A DNA stretch of 64,000 nt from Pseudomonadota bacterium (GTDB lineage Bacteria; Desulfobacterota; Desulfarculia; Desulfarculales; Desulfarculaceae): assembly GCA_018902755.1 (NCBI GenBank), contig JAHIQI010000018.1:1-64000 (forward strand), in the 5' to 3' direction. Position numbers and translations under genes: made by a program. The notes under the pieces are model-generated. The model saw only the letters and a program-made list of their open reading frames with translations, did no database searches and was not told the origin of the DNA. Position 1 is the stretch's first letter. Each line of letters opens with the position of its first letter. Shown here in pieces: positions 53,111-61,536 of the stretch.

Positions 53111-53656
53111 TTAGAGCGGCTCGAACTTCTTGGGGTCCACGTGGCGCTTGGGCTTGGTCTCGCCCTGGGGCGGAGGCGTCTCGGCGGCTTCGGCCGAGGA
53201 CGGCGACAGGATGGAGTCGCTCTTGGCCGGGGCAGGGGCTGCTGCCGCAGGGGCCGCCGCCGCTGGAGTCGCCGCCGCTGGAGCCGCCGCCGGGGCGGCC
53301 GTTGGGGTGGCCGCCGGGGTGGACTGGGCCGGGCTCACCGGGCTCTTGGACAGATCCGCGGCGGGCAGCCATCCCTCCACATCGCGGCCTTCCACCTTGA
53401 CCTTGCTCCAGCCGCGCACGTCGCTTTCCAGCTTGACCACCTTTTCGCCCTTAAGGGCGTAGCCGCGCTCGGAGGAGCTGCGGTCGGGACGCGCCCAAAG
53501 CTTGCCCTGGCGCTTGACGTAGTATTCCTCCTGGGCCAGGGCGTGGTAGCCCTTTTCCAGCTCCGTGCTCACGGTGGCGCAACCCGAGGCCAAGCCCAGC
53601 AGCAGGGCCAGGCTCAGCGTCAACAAACCGCGCGGTCCGGCGGCGAAAGTAACCAT
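53111..53656 (-). CDS. SH3b-domain lipoprotein with Ala/Pro-rich tail
   Basis: 181 residues from ATG at 53656, which has GGAGAG upstream; an ATG 24 bases earlier lacks a ribosome site. The signal ends in the lipobox LASGC. A bacterial SH3 domain follows (WARPDRSSSERGYALKGEKV, about 50-100; GWSKVKVEGRDVEGWLPA). The rest is a low-complexity Ala/Pro/Thr repeat and a basic end. SH3b domains bind cell-wall peptides, so a wall-associated role is likely. Convergent with the DUF389 gene. Confidence 0.7.
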   Translation of the reverse strand: MVTFAAGPRGLLTLSLALLLGLASGCATVSTELEKGYHALAQEEYYVKRQGKLWARPDRSSSERGYALKGEKVVKLESDVRGWSKVKVEGRDVEGWLPAADLSKSPVSPAQSTPAATPTAAPAAAPAAATPAAAAPAAAAPAPAKSDSILSPSSAEAAETPPPQGETKPKRHVDPKKFEPL

Positions 53657-54106
53657 CTCGCTCTCCAAGGATTGACTCATTTTAGCCGAAACGCCCCCGC
53701 CTTGGCCAGAGCTTCATGCGAGGCAAGCTTCGCGGACCGTTCCGGCCGCGCGCCCAACTGGCACGCCCGGCTGGCAACGTTCTTTCCACCAGCACGGAAA
53801 GTTGCCAAGCCCGACGCCCCGCCCCTTTCGGATTATAATTAAAAGATGTGCTATTTCAGCATGTTCCCCACAAAGGCCCCATCCCGACTCCGGGCACGCT
53901 CCTTGCAACGTCTCCTCCACTAAAAAATACCTATGAAATATTCAGGAGTTTGAGGATCGCGATTTGCCCCCTGGGAGCAAATTACCTGCTCCCCGAGATG
54001 GGGGTCCGCCGTCGCCGTGCGGAGCGGCGGGGGCATGGGTTGGGGGCGTCGACCTGCCCGGCGCCGAGCAAGCGCTACGTAATCCGGATCAGGCAAGGGA
54101 GGTATC
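53657..54106. other. 450-base leader region before the ABC binding protein gene
   Basis: No gene supported. It includes TATAAT at 53834-53839 without a good -35, a stem with arms TGGCAAC/GTTGCCA and TTTCC/GGAAA around 53772-53808, and GC-rich hairpin potential at 53960-54040. No riboswitch class was recognised. Confidence 0.5.
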
Positions 54107-55336
54107 ATGAAGGGGAAGCGATTGATAAAAACGACTTTATTGGCAGGATTGGTCTTGCTGTGCGCGGCCACCACGGCCACGGCGGCGGGGCAGCCCATCA
54201 AGATCGGGGCCATGTTCATTTCCAGCGGCAAGGTGGGCGGCTACGGGGTGCACGGCTGCCAGGCCATCAAGTTGGCGGTGGAGGAGATCAACGCGGCGGG
54301 CGGCATCCTGGGGCGCAAGGTGGAGGCCATCTGCGAGGACACCAAGCTGAAAAAGGACGTGGCCCTGGCCTTGGCCGAGCGATTCGTGAAACAGGGAAAG
54401 GTGGATTTTCTCATGGGCCCCACCTCCAGTGGCCTGGCCATGGCCCTGTCCGAGTTCGCCAAAAACAACAAGAAAATACTCGTCGCCACCCAGGCGGCCA
54501 CCGACGCCCTCACCGGGGCCAAGCTGCATCCCTACATTTTCAGCACCCTGAGCAACGCCATGATGCACGCCCGCTCGGGAGCCTATCTCATGGCCTCCAA
54601 GCCCTACAAGCGCTACATGGTCATCGGCCCGGACTACAACTACGGCCACGCCTCCTGGCGCATGTTCAAGGAAAAACTGAAGGAACTCAGGCCGGACGTG
54701 GAGTTCGTGGGCGAGCTGTTCCCCAAGTTCCTGTCCAAGGACTACAGCGCATACATCAAGAAAATTCAGGAAATAAAGCCCGACGCCGTTTGGTCGCCCC
54801 TGTGGGGCGGCGACGCGGTGACCTTCATCAAGCAGGCCCTGCCCACCGGCATCTTCAAGACCGTCAAGTTCGCCTTCCCCTGCGCCGGGGCCCTGGAGGT
54901 CTTGGTGCCCATGGGTAATGACATGCCCGACGGCGTCTACGTGTCCTCGCGTTACTTCTTCACCTCTCCCCGCTCGGACCTCAACCGCCGCTTCGTGGCG
55001 GCCTACCAGAAGAACTTCAAGCAGTACCCCGACTACATGGCCGGCGAAACCTACGCCGGGGTGTACTTCATCAAGGCCGCGGTGGAGCGGGCCGGCACCC
55101 TGGACCCGGACAAGATCATCGCCGCGGTGGAAAAAGAGCCCCTGGCCTGGGACACGCCCGAGGGCTACAAGATCATGCGCGGCGAGGACCACCAGGTGGT
55201 GGAAGACTGCCTGTGGGGCGAGACCGCCAAGAACGAGAAATACGGCTTTTCCATCCCCCAGAGCTTCATCGCCATCCAGGGCGTGGAGATCTGCCGTAGC
55301 GAGGCCGAGTTGAAGGCGGTGCGCGCCAAGAAATAG
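54107..55336 (+). CDS. Branched-chain amino acid-type ABC substrate-binding protein
   Basis: 409 residues. A signal peptide ends near ATA-AGQ. The periplasmic-binding type 1 fold (LivJ-like, Peripla_BP_6) follows: IKIGAMFISSGKVGGYGV, GCQAIKLAVEEINAAGGILG, VKQGKVDFLMGPTSS and GPDYNYGHASWRMFK. Ligand could be an amino acid, urea or aromatic acid. No permease or ATPase genes adjoin it, so it is an orphan partner. ATG follows AGGGAGG. It ends with a clear terminator. Confidence 0.88.
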   Translation: MKGKRLIKTTLLAGLVLLCAATTATAAGQPIKIGAMFISSGKVGGYGVHGCQAIKLAVEEINAAGGILGRKVEAICEDTKLKKDVALALAERFVKQGKVDFLMGPTSSGLAMALSEFAKNNKKILVATQAATDALTGAKLHPYIFSTLSNAMMHARSGAYLMASKPYKRYMVIGPDYNYGHASWRMFKEKLKELRPDVEFVGELFPKFLSKDYSAYIKKIQEIKPDAVWSPLWGGDAVTFIKQALPTGIFKTVKFAFPCAGALEVLVPMGNDMPDGVYVSSRYFFTSPRSDLNRRFVAAYQKNFKQYPDYMAGETYAGVYFIKAAVERAGTLDPDKIIAAVEKEPLAWDTPEGYKIMRGEDHQVVEDCLWGETAKNEKYGFSIPQSFIAIQGVEICRSEAELKAVRAKK

Positions 55337-55359
55337 CTCAACCCCGAGACCGCAACCCT

Positions 55360-55394
55360 CACAGGCCGTGCCGACCAGGCGCGGCCTGTGTTTT
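55360..55394 (+). terminator. Rho-independent terminator of the ABC binding protein gene
   Basis: CACAGGCCG (55360-55368) pairs perfectly with CGGCCTGTG (55382-55390), followed by TTTTG. It starts 23 bases past the stop codon. Confidence 0.8.
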
Positions 55395-55558
55395 GCGAGG
55401 GGGTATTGGAGAAGAAGGAAGCCTTTCTGATTCCTCATTCTGCGGCAGGCCTGGTGAAAAACGGCTTTCATATAGAGGTGACTGGCTAATATAAAGGGAA
55501 CTGGGCCGCTATAGGAATTGAAACGCTGCGGCTGCCGCATGATTCGCAAGGAGGGGAA

Positions 55559-56338
55559 ATGAGCCGTCAGATATTCGACCTCGCCGTGGCCCTGGAGTCG
55601 GGCCTGCCCTCGGACCCGCCCCACATGATCCCGGAGATAACCTACCGGGACCACGCTGCCGGGGCCCAGGGCATGCAGGCCTACTTCCCGGGCCTGACCG
55701 CCCAGGACTTGCCAGGCGGCCTGGGCTGGGCCGTGGAGGAGGTGCGCCTGACCACCCACTCGGGCACCCACATGGACGCGCCCTTCCACTACCACCCCAC
55801 CCAAGACCGGGGCCAGCCGGCCTTGACCATAGACCAGATCCCCCTGGACTGGTGCTTTCAGGACGGGGTGCTCCTGGACTTCGGCCACAAGCCCGACGGC
55901 GAGGGCATCAGCGCCACGGAGGTGGCCGATGAGCTCAAGCGCATCGGCCACCGGCTCCAGCCCTTGGACATCGTGCTGGTGCGGGTGGGGGCGGACAAGG
56001 CCTGGGGCCGGCCCGAATACCTGGTCACCGGCGCGGGCATGACCCGCGAGTCCACCCTCTATCTCCTGGAGCGGGGGGTGAAGGTGGTGGGCATAGACGC
56101 CTGGTCATGGGACCGGCCCCTGCCCTTTTTGGCCCGGGAGTTCGCCGCCAGCGGCGATGCCTCCGGGGTCTGGGCGGCCCACTTCGCGGGCATAGAGCGG
56201 GGCTACTGCCACATGGAGAAGCTGGCCGGCCTGGGGGCCCTGCCCCATCCCACGGGCTTCAAGGTGGCCTGCTTCCCGATCAAGATAGAGGCGGCCTCGG
56301 CGGGGTGGGTGCGGCCGGTGGCCATATTCGAGGACTAA
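55559..56338 (+). CDS. Cyclase/kynurenine-formamidase-like metal hydrolase
   Basis: 259 residues of the cyclase family (PF04199). The metal-binding signature HSGTHMDAPFHY is at about residues 64-75, and DIVLVRVGADKAWG and GVKVVGIDAWSWDRPL are typical. Members hydrolyse amides or cyclise or dehydrate small acids; kynurenine formamidase is the best known. ATG follows AAGGAGGGG. It precedes a convergent acyl-CoA ligase gene, so it may process the same substrate class. Confidence 0.85.
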   Translation: MSRQIFDLAVALESGLPSDPPHMIPEITYRDHAAGAQGMQAYFPGLTAQDLPGGLGWAVEEVRLTTHSGTHMDAPFHYHPTQDRGQPALTIDQIPLDWCFQDGVLLDFGHKPDGEGISATEVADELKRIGHRLQPLDIVLVRVGADKAWGRPEYLVTGAGMTRESTLYLLERGVKVVGIDAWSWDRPLPFLAREFAASGDASGVWAAHFAGIERGYCHMEKLAGLGALPHPTGFKVACFPIKIEAASAGWVRPVAIFED

Positions 56339-56355
56339 TCGTCCGGCTGGGCCTG

Positions 56356-56385
56356 AGCCTCGCCGGCCGGGTTGCCGGCGAGGCT
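56356..56385 (+). terminator. Terminator-like hairpin after the cyclase gene
   Basis: Perfect 12-base arms AGCCTCGCCGGC and GCCGGCGAGGCT with a 6-base loop lie 18 bases past the stop. No T-run follows. The remaining 56386-56553 shows no gene. Confidence 0.6.
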
Positions 56386-56553
56386 CGCGTCAATCGGCAA
56401 TGAAAAACGACCCGGGCCAGGCAACAGTAAATGTTGCCCACCTCGTGCGCTGCAAAATTCCGCGTGGGCGATCTCGACCAAGCCCCGCGTCACATCTACA
56501 CCTGTGAGGAAATTACAGCCGACGGTCGCAAAAAATGCGCGTGGCCGCCAAAT

Positions 56554-58140
56554 TTAATGGATATGCCTCTGGGAGTCCCCCCAGTAGTTCTTTCTCACCT
56601 TGCGGCGCAAAACCTTGCCCACCGCGCTCAGGGGCAACTCCTCCACGAAGTCGATGCCCTTGGGCACCTTGTAGCGGGTCAGGTTCTCCTTGCAAAAAAG
56701 GATAATCTCCTCTTGGGTGGCCGTGGCGCCTGGCTTGAGCACGACTACCCCACGCACCGCCTCGCCCCAATAATCATCGGGCACACCCACCACCGCGGAA
56801 TTCTGGACGGCGGGATGGGCGTTGAGCGCGTTTTCCACTTCCTGGGCGTAGACGTTGAAGCCGCCGGTTATGATCATGTCCTTTTTGCGGTCCACCAGGT
56901 AGATGCGCCCGAACTCGTCGCAGTAGCCGATATCGCCTGATTTCCAGAAGCCGTTTTCACTGAAATTGGCCTTGGTCTGCTCCGGATCGTTGTAATAGCC
57001 GGCTATGGTGTTGCCGCCCCTGATCCAGATTTCCCCCTCTTGCCCGGCTGGCGTTTCCTCGCCGTTTTCGTTGCAGATCATCACCTCAACCCCGGGCACC
57101 GGCGAACCCACGGATTTCAGGATGCTCCTTTGCTCCTCGGTTTCAAAGGCATGCTCCTTGCGCCCGAGCACCGTGACCGGCGGCCAGGACTCGGTAGAGG
57201 CGTACCCTTGCACGAAAATCTGGCCGAACTGCCCAAGCAACTCTTCCAGCTTGGCGGGGGAAATGGGCGAAGCTCCGTAGCGAATGGTCCTGAGGCTGCT
57301 CAAGTCATATTTATCGGGCAGCCCCATGTCCAGCATGCGATAGAGCACGGTGGGAACTGTGTAGATCAGATCCACTTGCGACTGCTCCACCGTCTGGCAC
57401 ATCAAATCGATGTCCACCCGGTTCAGGGTCATGGTCTCGCCACCCTTGAAATAGGCGGGCAGGACCACCGCGCCGGAGGCGTGGGTGATGGGGGTGGACA
57501 GCAGGGCCTTGGGCCGATCAAAAGGATAAAGCTCGATGTAGTGGATGGGGTTGAGGCCCGCGCTGAACATGTTGGAGAGGCTGTACATGGTGCACTTGGC
57601 CTGGCCGGTGGTGCCCCCGGTGAATCTCATGATGGCAATATGCTTGCCTGGATCTTCATATATGAACTCATTGTCCGGGTCCTGGGTGGAGGCCTGGGCC
57701 ACCAGATCCCAGAAGTAGTGGACTCCTTCCATGGCGCGAGAAGGCTTGTCCATGGAAACGATACTCATGCCCCGTCCGCGCAAATCGTCGTAATACTCTT
57801 CCACCAGGTTCTGTTCCATGAACACCAAGCGCGCGTTCACCCAATCGATCTGGTGAAGATGCTCCTGCCGGGAGTCGCGAATGCCCAGCCAGAGGGCGGT
57901 GGCCTTGGCCTTGGTCATCCACAGGTGCAGCAGGCCCATGTTGTCGTTTTCCAGCAGGGTGGCATAGCGGTCGCCGTCACCAAGGCCGAACTTGTTCTCC
58001 AGGACATGGCAGATTTGATTGGTCAGCTCGTGCAACTGGCCAAAGGTGAGCCTGCGCTTTCTCTCGACGTTGTAGAGCGCCGGCGCGTCCCAGTAACGGC
58101 GGGCGGTCTGCTTCATAAGCCTGGCAATATTTATCAACAT
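56554..58140 (-). CDS. AMP-forming acyl-CoA synthetase
   Basis: 528 residues of the ANL superfamily. Core motifs are visible: P-loop MRFTGGTTGQAKCTMYS (about 172), A5 QGYASTES, A7 YCDEFGRIYLVDRKKDMI (about 423), and A10 lysine in LSAVGKVLRRKV. It makes an acyl-AMP and then the acyl-CoA. The substrate is unreadable, but the neighbouring transporter and thiolase suggest an imported carboxylic acid. It is last of a minus-strand run with the nitronate-monooxygenase-like and FrhB-like genes. Confidence 0.9.
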   Translation of the reverse strand: MLINIARLMKQTARRYWDAPALYNVERKRRLTFGQLHELTNQICHVLENKFGLGDGDRYATLLENDNMGLLHLWMTKAKATALWLGIRDSRQEHLHQIDWVNARLVFMEQNLVEEYYDDLRGRGMSIVSMDKPSRAMEGVHYFWDLVAQASTQDPDNEFIYEDPGKHIAIMRFTGGTTGQAKCTMYSLSNMFSAGLNPIHYIELYPFDRPKALLSTPITHASGAVVLPAYFKGGETMTLNRVDIDLMCQTVEQSQVDLIYTVPTVLYRMLDMGLPDKYDLSSLRTIRYGASPISPAKLEELLGQFGQIFVQGYASTESWPPVTVLGRKEHAFETEEQRSILKSVGSPVPGVEVMICNENGEETPAGQEGEIWIRGGNTIAGYYNDPEQTKANFSENGFWKSGDIGYCDEFGRIYLVDRKKDMIITGGFNVYAQEVENALNAHPAVQNSAVVGVPDDYWGEAVRGVVVLKPGATATQEEIILFCKENLTRYKVPKGIDFVEELPLSAVGKVLRRKVRKNYWGDSQRHIH

Positions 58141-58233
58141 GCTGCTTAGCCCTTTAAGGCGGCCGGGACGATCATCGAACCAATCCCCAGTAGAAGGCGC
58201 CCCCGAATTGGGAAGAGTCGAAAAATGCGTTGA

Positions 58234-59133
58234 TCATTCCCCAGCCGGAGAAACCATTTCCTCGATTATCTCGCGCACCGATTTGATCTGGTGGATCAGC
58301 CCGGCGACTTGGCCGGCGGCCAAGGTGTAGACCTCCAGATCGCCATGAATCCAGGCCTTGCCGATGTCCTGCCTGCGGATGGCACGGCCCTGGCTTGCGT
58401 CTTCCCTGACCCGCCGGGCCAGGGCGGTGGGCAGCACCCGCACCATGATCCTGTCGGTGCGGTCGATCAAGAAGGTGTCCGTCTCCGCTGCCCGGCAAAT
58501 CATGGTCTTGTAACTTTCATGGGCGATGCATTCGGACGAGGCGATGAAACGGGTCCCCACTTGCACGCCTTGGGCGCCCAGGGCCAAGGCCGCGCGGAAG
58601 CCCCTGGAGTCGCCGATGCCCCCAGCCGCCACCACGGGCAGGCTCACCGCATCGCACACCGCCGGCACCAGCACCATGGTGGCCACCGCGTCATGCCCTT
58701 GGATGCCGCCGGATTCGGCCCCTTCGGCGATGACCGCGTCCACGCCGGCGGCTTGGGCCTTGATGGCCTTGTCCACGGTGGGGCAAACATGCAACACCTT
58801 GACGCCTTTTGGCTTGAGAAGGTCCACCAAGGGGCCGGGGTTGCCCGCGCTGGTGGTTATGGCCTTGATCCCCATCTCCGTCATCACCTGGGCCATCTCT
58901 ACGCAACGAGGGTTTAGAACCGTCAAGTTGGCCCCAAATGGCCGGTCGGTCAGGGCCTGTACTTGCTCTATCTGGCGGCGCAGCTCATCGGCGTCATCCT
59001 GAAAGGCCGAGCCCAAAACGCCGTAACCACCGGCCTCGGACACCGCCGCCACCATCTCGGGGTTGCAGATAACCCCCATCGCTCCCTGGATAACCGGGTG
59101 TCGGCACCCCAGCAATTCGGCAATATTTTGCAT
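58234..59133 (-). CDS. Nitronate monooxygenase / 2-nitropropane dioxygenase-like flavoprotein
   Basis: 299 residues. The TIM-barrel FMN protein pattern is clear: HPVIQGAMGVICNPEMVAAVSEAG, EGAESGGIQGHD, VVAAGGIGDSRGFRAALALGAQGVQVGTRF. The family includes nitronate monooxygenase, enoyl-ACP reductase FabK and related oxidoreductases. In an anaerobe, oxygenase chemistry is unlikely; an NADH- or flavin-linked reductase role such as enoyl-CoA reduction is more plausible. ATG at 59133 follows GGAGGG; the frame extends 4 codons upstream. Confidence 0.85.
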   Translation of the reverse strand: MQNIAELLGCRHPVIQGAMGVICNPEMVAAVSEAGGYGVLGSAFQDDADELRRQIEQVQALTDRPFGANLTVLNPRCVEMAQVMTEMGIKAITTSAGNPGPLVDLLKPKGVKVLHVCPTVDKAIKAQAAGVDAVIAEGAESGGIQGHDAVATMVLVPAVCDAVSLPVVAAGGIGDSRGFRAALALGAQGVQVGTRFIASSECIAHESYKTMICRAAETDTFLIDRTDRIMVRVLPTALARRVREDASQGRAIRRQDIGKAWIHGDLEVYTLAAGQVAGLIHQIKSVREIIEEMVSPAGE

Positions 59134-59157
59134 TACGCCCTCCATTCGCTTGGTGCG

Positions 59158-60348
59158 CTAATCCTTCAGGTCGATATGAAAAGGGGCCCTTTTGCGGGCG
59201 TGCCAATCGAGCTCGCAGCCAAAATCCGGGGTGGGCCAACCGTGGCGGCTGCGTTCCCGCAGGTTGTAAACCGCCCCATGCTTTTTGGACTCAAAGCCGA
59301 TGTTGCCGTAAAAGGCGGGCTCCTCCAGCGGCCCCACGGAAATGGCTCCGGCCAGCCGAGCCTGCTCCACCAGTTCGGCCCCCTTTGGGCTGCGCACGAT
59401 GAAGCCGTTCCAGTGGGGTGTTTTCTTCCAGGGCCCATCCTGCCCGCCGGCGAAAATGTCCCCCAGGGAGATGTCGGCCAACTCCGCGGTCCAGTCTGGG
59501 CACATGCGGCAACGATCCCTGATCATCCAGAGGTAATTGCTGATGCGGTCGCTGTTTTTTATGGTCGTTTCGCTACCGTCGGCGCCGTGCAGCACCACGT
59601 CCTGGGATTCCGGCCCTCCCCGGTAGGACATTTTGCGTATGTCGCCGAGATTCACATCGCTGAATTCCGCGATAACGTGCTCGGTCACGCGGTAGGAGGT
59701 GTTGGCCCCGCAAAACAGGCCCAGAATGAAAACGATGCTTTCACTCAGGGCCTTGGCCTCTACGGAGGCCATGAGTTTGCGCAGGCCGTGCACCTGGCAC
59801 GGCAAACCCACCACGGCGAGCCTCTCGCCGGGCTTGGCTTGCCTCAGCGCCGCCAAGGAAGGGCATATCTGATACTTCGATCCCGCGGCCTGCCTGATTT
59901 CATCGGGGGTCCGGGCCAGCATCGGCCGGGTCCGCCAGGGATGCCGTTGGTCCATGCCCGTGACCACGGCCGCGTCGATGAGCCCCCGCTCCAGGGCGTG
60001 GACAAGCAGGGCGGTGGTCAAGCCACCGCTGGCCGAGGCGAGGCGCTGGGCTTCATCTTGGGCGTACCCCCTGAGCAGGGCGGTATGAACCCCGAGGTAT
60101 TGTTCCTGTCGAGTGCGGGTTCGTCCGAAAAATTTCTCTTCAAGCAAGGGCAGTGGAATCCTCGCCCCAGGGCAGACAAGGCCGCATAGGCCACAGGCGA
60201 GGCATTCACCATCCAAACAAGGCTCTTCCTGCTCCATGTCCCACTCAAGGCACCCGTTGGGGCAGGCCCCCACGCATAGGCCGCAGGCTGTGCACAGCCC
60301 TCTTTGGATGACCTGCTTTTCCATCTCCTGGAACTGTTCAATACGCAT
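59158..60348 (-). CDS. FrhB/FdhB-like F420-type iron-sulfur flavoprotein
   Basis: About 396 residues. Two N-terminal ferredoxin motifs (CTACGLCVGACP, CLACGLCGLVCP) precede the coenzyme F420 hydrogenase/dehydrogenase beta-subunit domain (about 95-390; SASGGLTTALLVHAL, VVGLPCQVHGLRKL, CRMCPDWTAELADISLGD). FrhB uses FAD to pass hydride from F420; bacterial homologues act on other electron carriers, for example ferredoxin. Together with the flavoprotein and acyl-CoA ligase it may form an acyl-CoA reductase module. ATG at 60348 follows GGAAG; a 27-codon upstream extension is unlikely. Confidence 0.85.
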   Translation of the reverse strand: MRIEQFQEMEKQVIQRGLCTACGLCVGACPNGCLEWDMEQEEPCLDGECLACGLCGLVCPGARIPLPLLEEKFFGRTRTRQEQYLGVHTALLRGYAQDEAQRLASASGGLTTALLVHALERGLIDAAVVTGMDQRHPWRTRPMLARTPDEIRQAAGSKYQICPSLAALRQAKPGERLAVVGLPCQVHGLRKLMASVEAKALSESIVFILGLFCGANTSYRVTEHVIAEFSDVNLGDIRKMSYRGGPESQDVVLHGADGSETTIKNSDRISNYLWMIRDRCRMCPDWTAELADISLGDIFAGGQDGPWKKTPHWNGFIVRSPKGAELVEQARLAGAISVGPLEEPAFYGNIGFESKKHGAVYNLRERSRHGWPTPDFGCELDWHARKRAPFHIDLKD

Positions 60349-60386
60349 ATGGGACTTCCGAAGGTGTTGGGTTTTCCATGGGCCGG

Positions 60387-60422
60387 CGATAAAAACCGGC
60401 CGCGGGCACGCTGGCCCGCGGC
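60387..60422 (-). terminator. Rho-independent terminator of the TAXI-TRAP operon
   Basis: Minus-strand stem GGCCGCGGGC/GCCCGCGGCC with a 6-base loop (60397-60422) is followed by GGTTTTTATC. It separates the transport genes from the FrhB-like gene, which therefore needs its own promoter in 60349-60386 or receives read-through. Confidence 0.85.
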
Positions 60423-60448
60423 CAGTCACTAACTCACGGGAAGGCTTC

Positions 60449-61504
60449 CTACTTGCCCACCTTCCACCCAGGCTCCCAGAGCTTGATTTCCTTGAGGTAC
60501 TTGGCTATGCCGGGATGAACCGGCACCCCCTGCACCGCGCCTATGCCCTTTATCTGCATTTCGCGGGCGAACTCCGGGTTGGTGATCCCCTTGAAGAACT
60601 TGTGGCCCTTCTTGAAGTCGGCCTGCGCCTGGGGGGAGAAGAGGGTCTTGAGATAGGTGTAGGCGTCCTCGGTCTTGACCTCGGAGCCGAAGTGCCATCC
60701 CCACCACTCCACGCCCATCCAGGTGGTCTTGCCCTTGATGCCCGTGTCCTGCTTGAAGGGGGTGGCCAGCTTTTCAAAACCGATGCCGTACTTGCCCAGC
60801 TCTGCCGCCAGCTTTTTCACCTCCGCCTCGTTGGGCTCGATGATCTTGATTTTAACTTGAGTGTCGATGTTCTGGGTCCAGCTGGGCATGGCCTTGGCGC
60901 GAGCCACCAGGTATACGCCGACGACGTCCACCAGGCCGGACTTCAAGGCGTTGGCCGCGTCCATGTAGCCCATCTGCACGTTTTTGCCCATCTTGATGTC
61001 CAGGGCCTTGAGCATGTACTTGAAGCCCTCGGATATGCCGCTGCCCATCTTGCCGGGGAAAACCTTTTTGCCATCGATGTCCGCCAGGCTCTTGATGTCG
61101 TCGCGATCGGCCCTGGTGATCCAAAAGAGGTTGGCGTCAAAGTAGTAGAAGCCCTGGTAGATTTTGTTCTTGAGCGGGGTCTTGGCATAAGGGCCCTGGG
61201 AATTGAATGCCTGCCACAGATCCACGCCGCTGCCGTAGGGGATGGCGCACTTTCCCGCCGCGGCGTCCCTGAAACCAGCCACCGGCGAGGAATAGGGGAT
61301 GCCGGAGATCTTCAGGTCGGAATACTTGCTGATGGTCTTGGCAATGGTGGTTCCCACGGCATAGCCCGCCGTGCCTTCCCGGTTGATGTTCATAATCAAG
61401 GTGTCGTCCGCGGTGGCCTGGAGTGGAACGGCCATGACCCCGGCAACCATGGCCAAGCCGGCCAGCAAAATGGTGATGTTCATCTTTAAACTTTTAAATG
61501 ACAT
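60449..61504 (-). CDS. TAXI family TRAP substrate-binding protein
   Basis: 351 residues with a signal peptide cleaved near LQATA-D. The TAXI-family pattern includes REGTAGYAVGTTIAKTISKYS at the start, VFPGKMGSGISEGFKYML and NALKSGLVDVVGVYL. TAXI proteins deliver substrate to a fused-type TRAP permease. The ligand is unknown, probably an organic anion. ATG follows GGGAGGG. Second gene after the permease in a minus-strand operon. Confidence 0.88.
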   Translation of the reverse strand: MSFKSLKMNITILLAGLAMVAGVMAVPLQATADDTLIMNINREGTAGYAVGTTIAKTISKYSDLKISGIPYSSPVAGFRDAAAGKCAIPYGSGVDLWQAFNSQGPYAKTPLKNKIYQGFYYFDANLFWITRADRDDIKSLADIDGKKVFPGKMGSGISEGFKYMLKALDIKMGKNVQMGYMDAANALKSGLVDVVGVYLVARAKAMPSWTQNIDTQVKIKIIEPNEAEVKKLAAELGKYGIGFEKLATPFKQDTGIKGKTTWMGVEWWGWHFGSEVKTEDAYTYLKTLFSPQAQADFKKGHKFFKGITNPEFAREMQIKGIGAVQGVPVHPGIAKYLKEIKLWEPGWKVGK

Positions 61505-61536
61505 GAACTTCCCTCCCTTTTCGTTGGGTTACCCCT

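Noticed and set aside
53759..53765. TGGCACG, a perfect -24 half of a sigma-54 promoter before the ABC binding protein gene
   Set aside because: No GC at the -12 position; the spacing fails.
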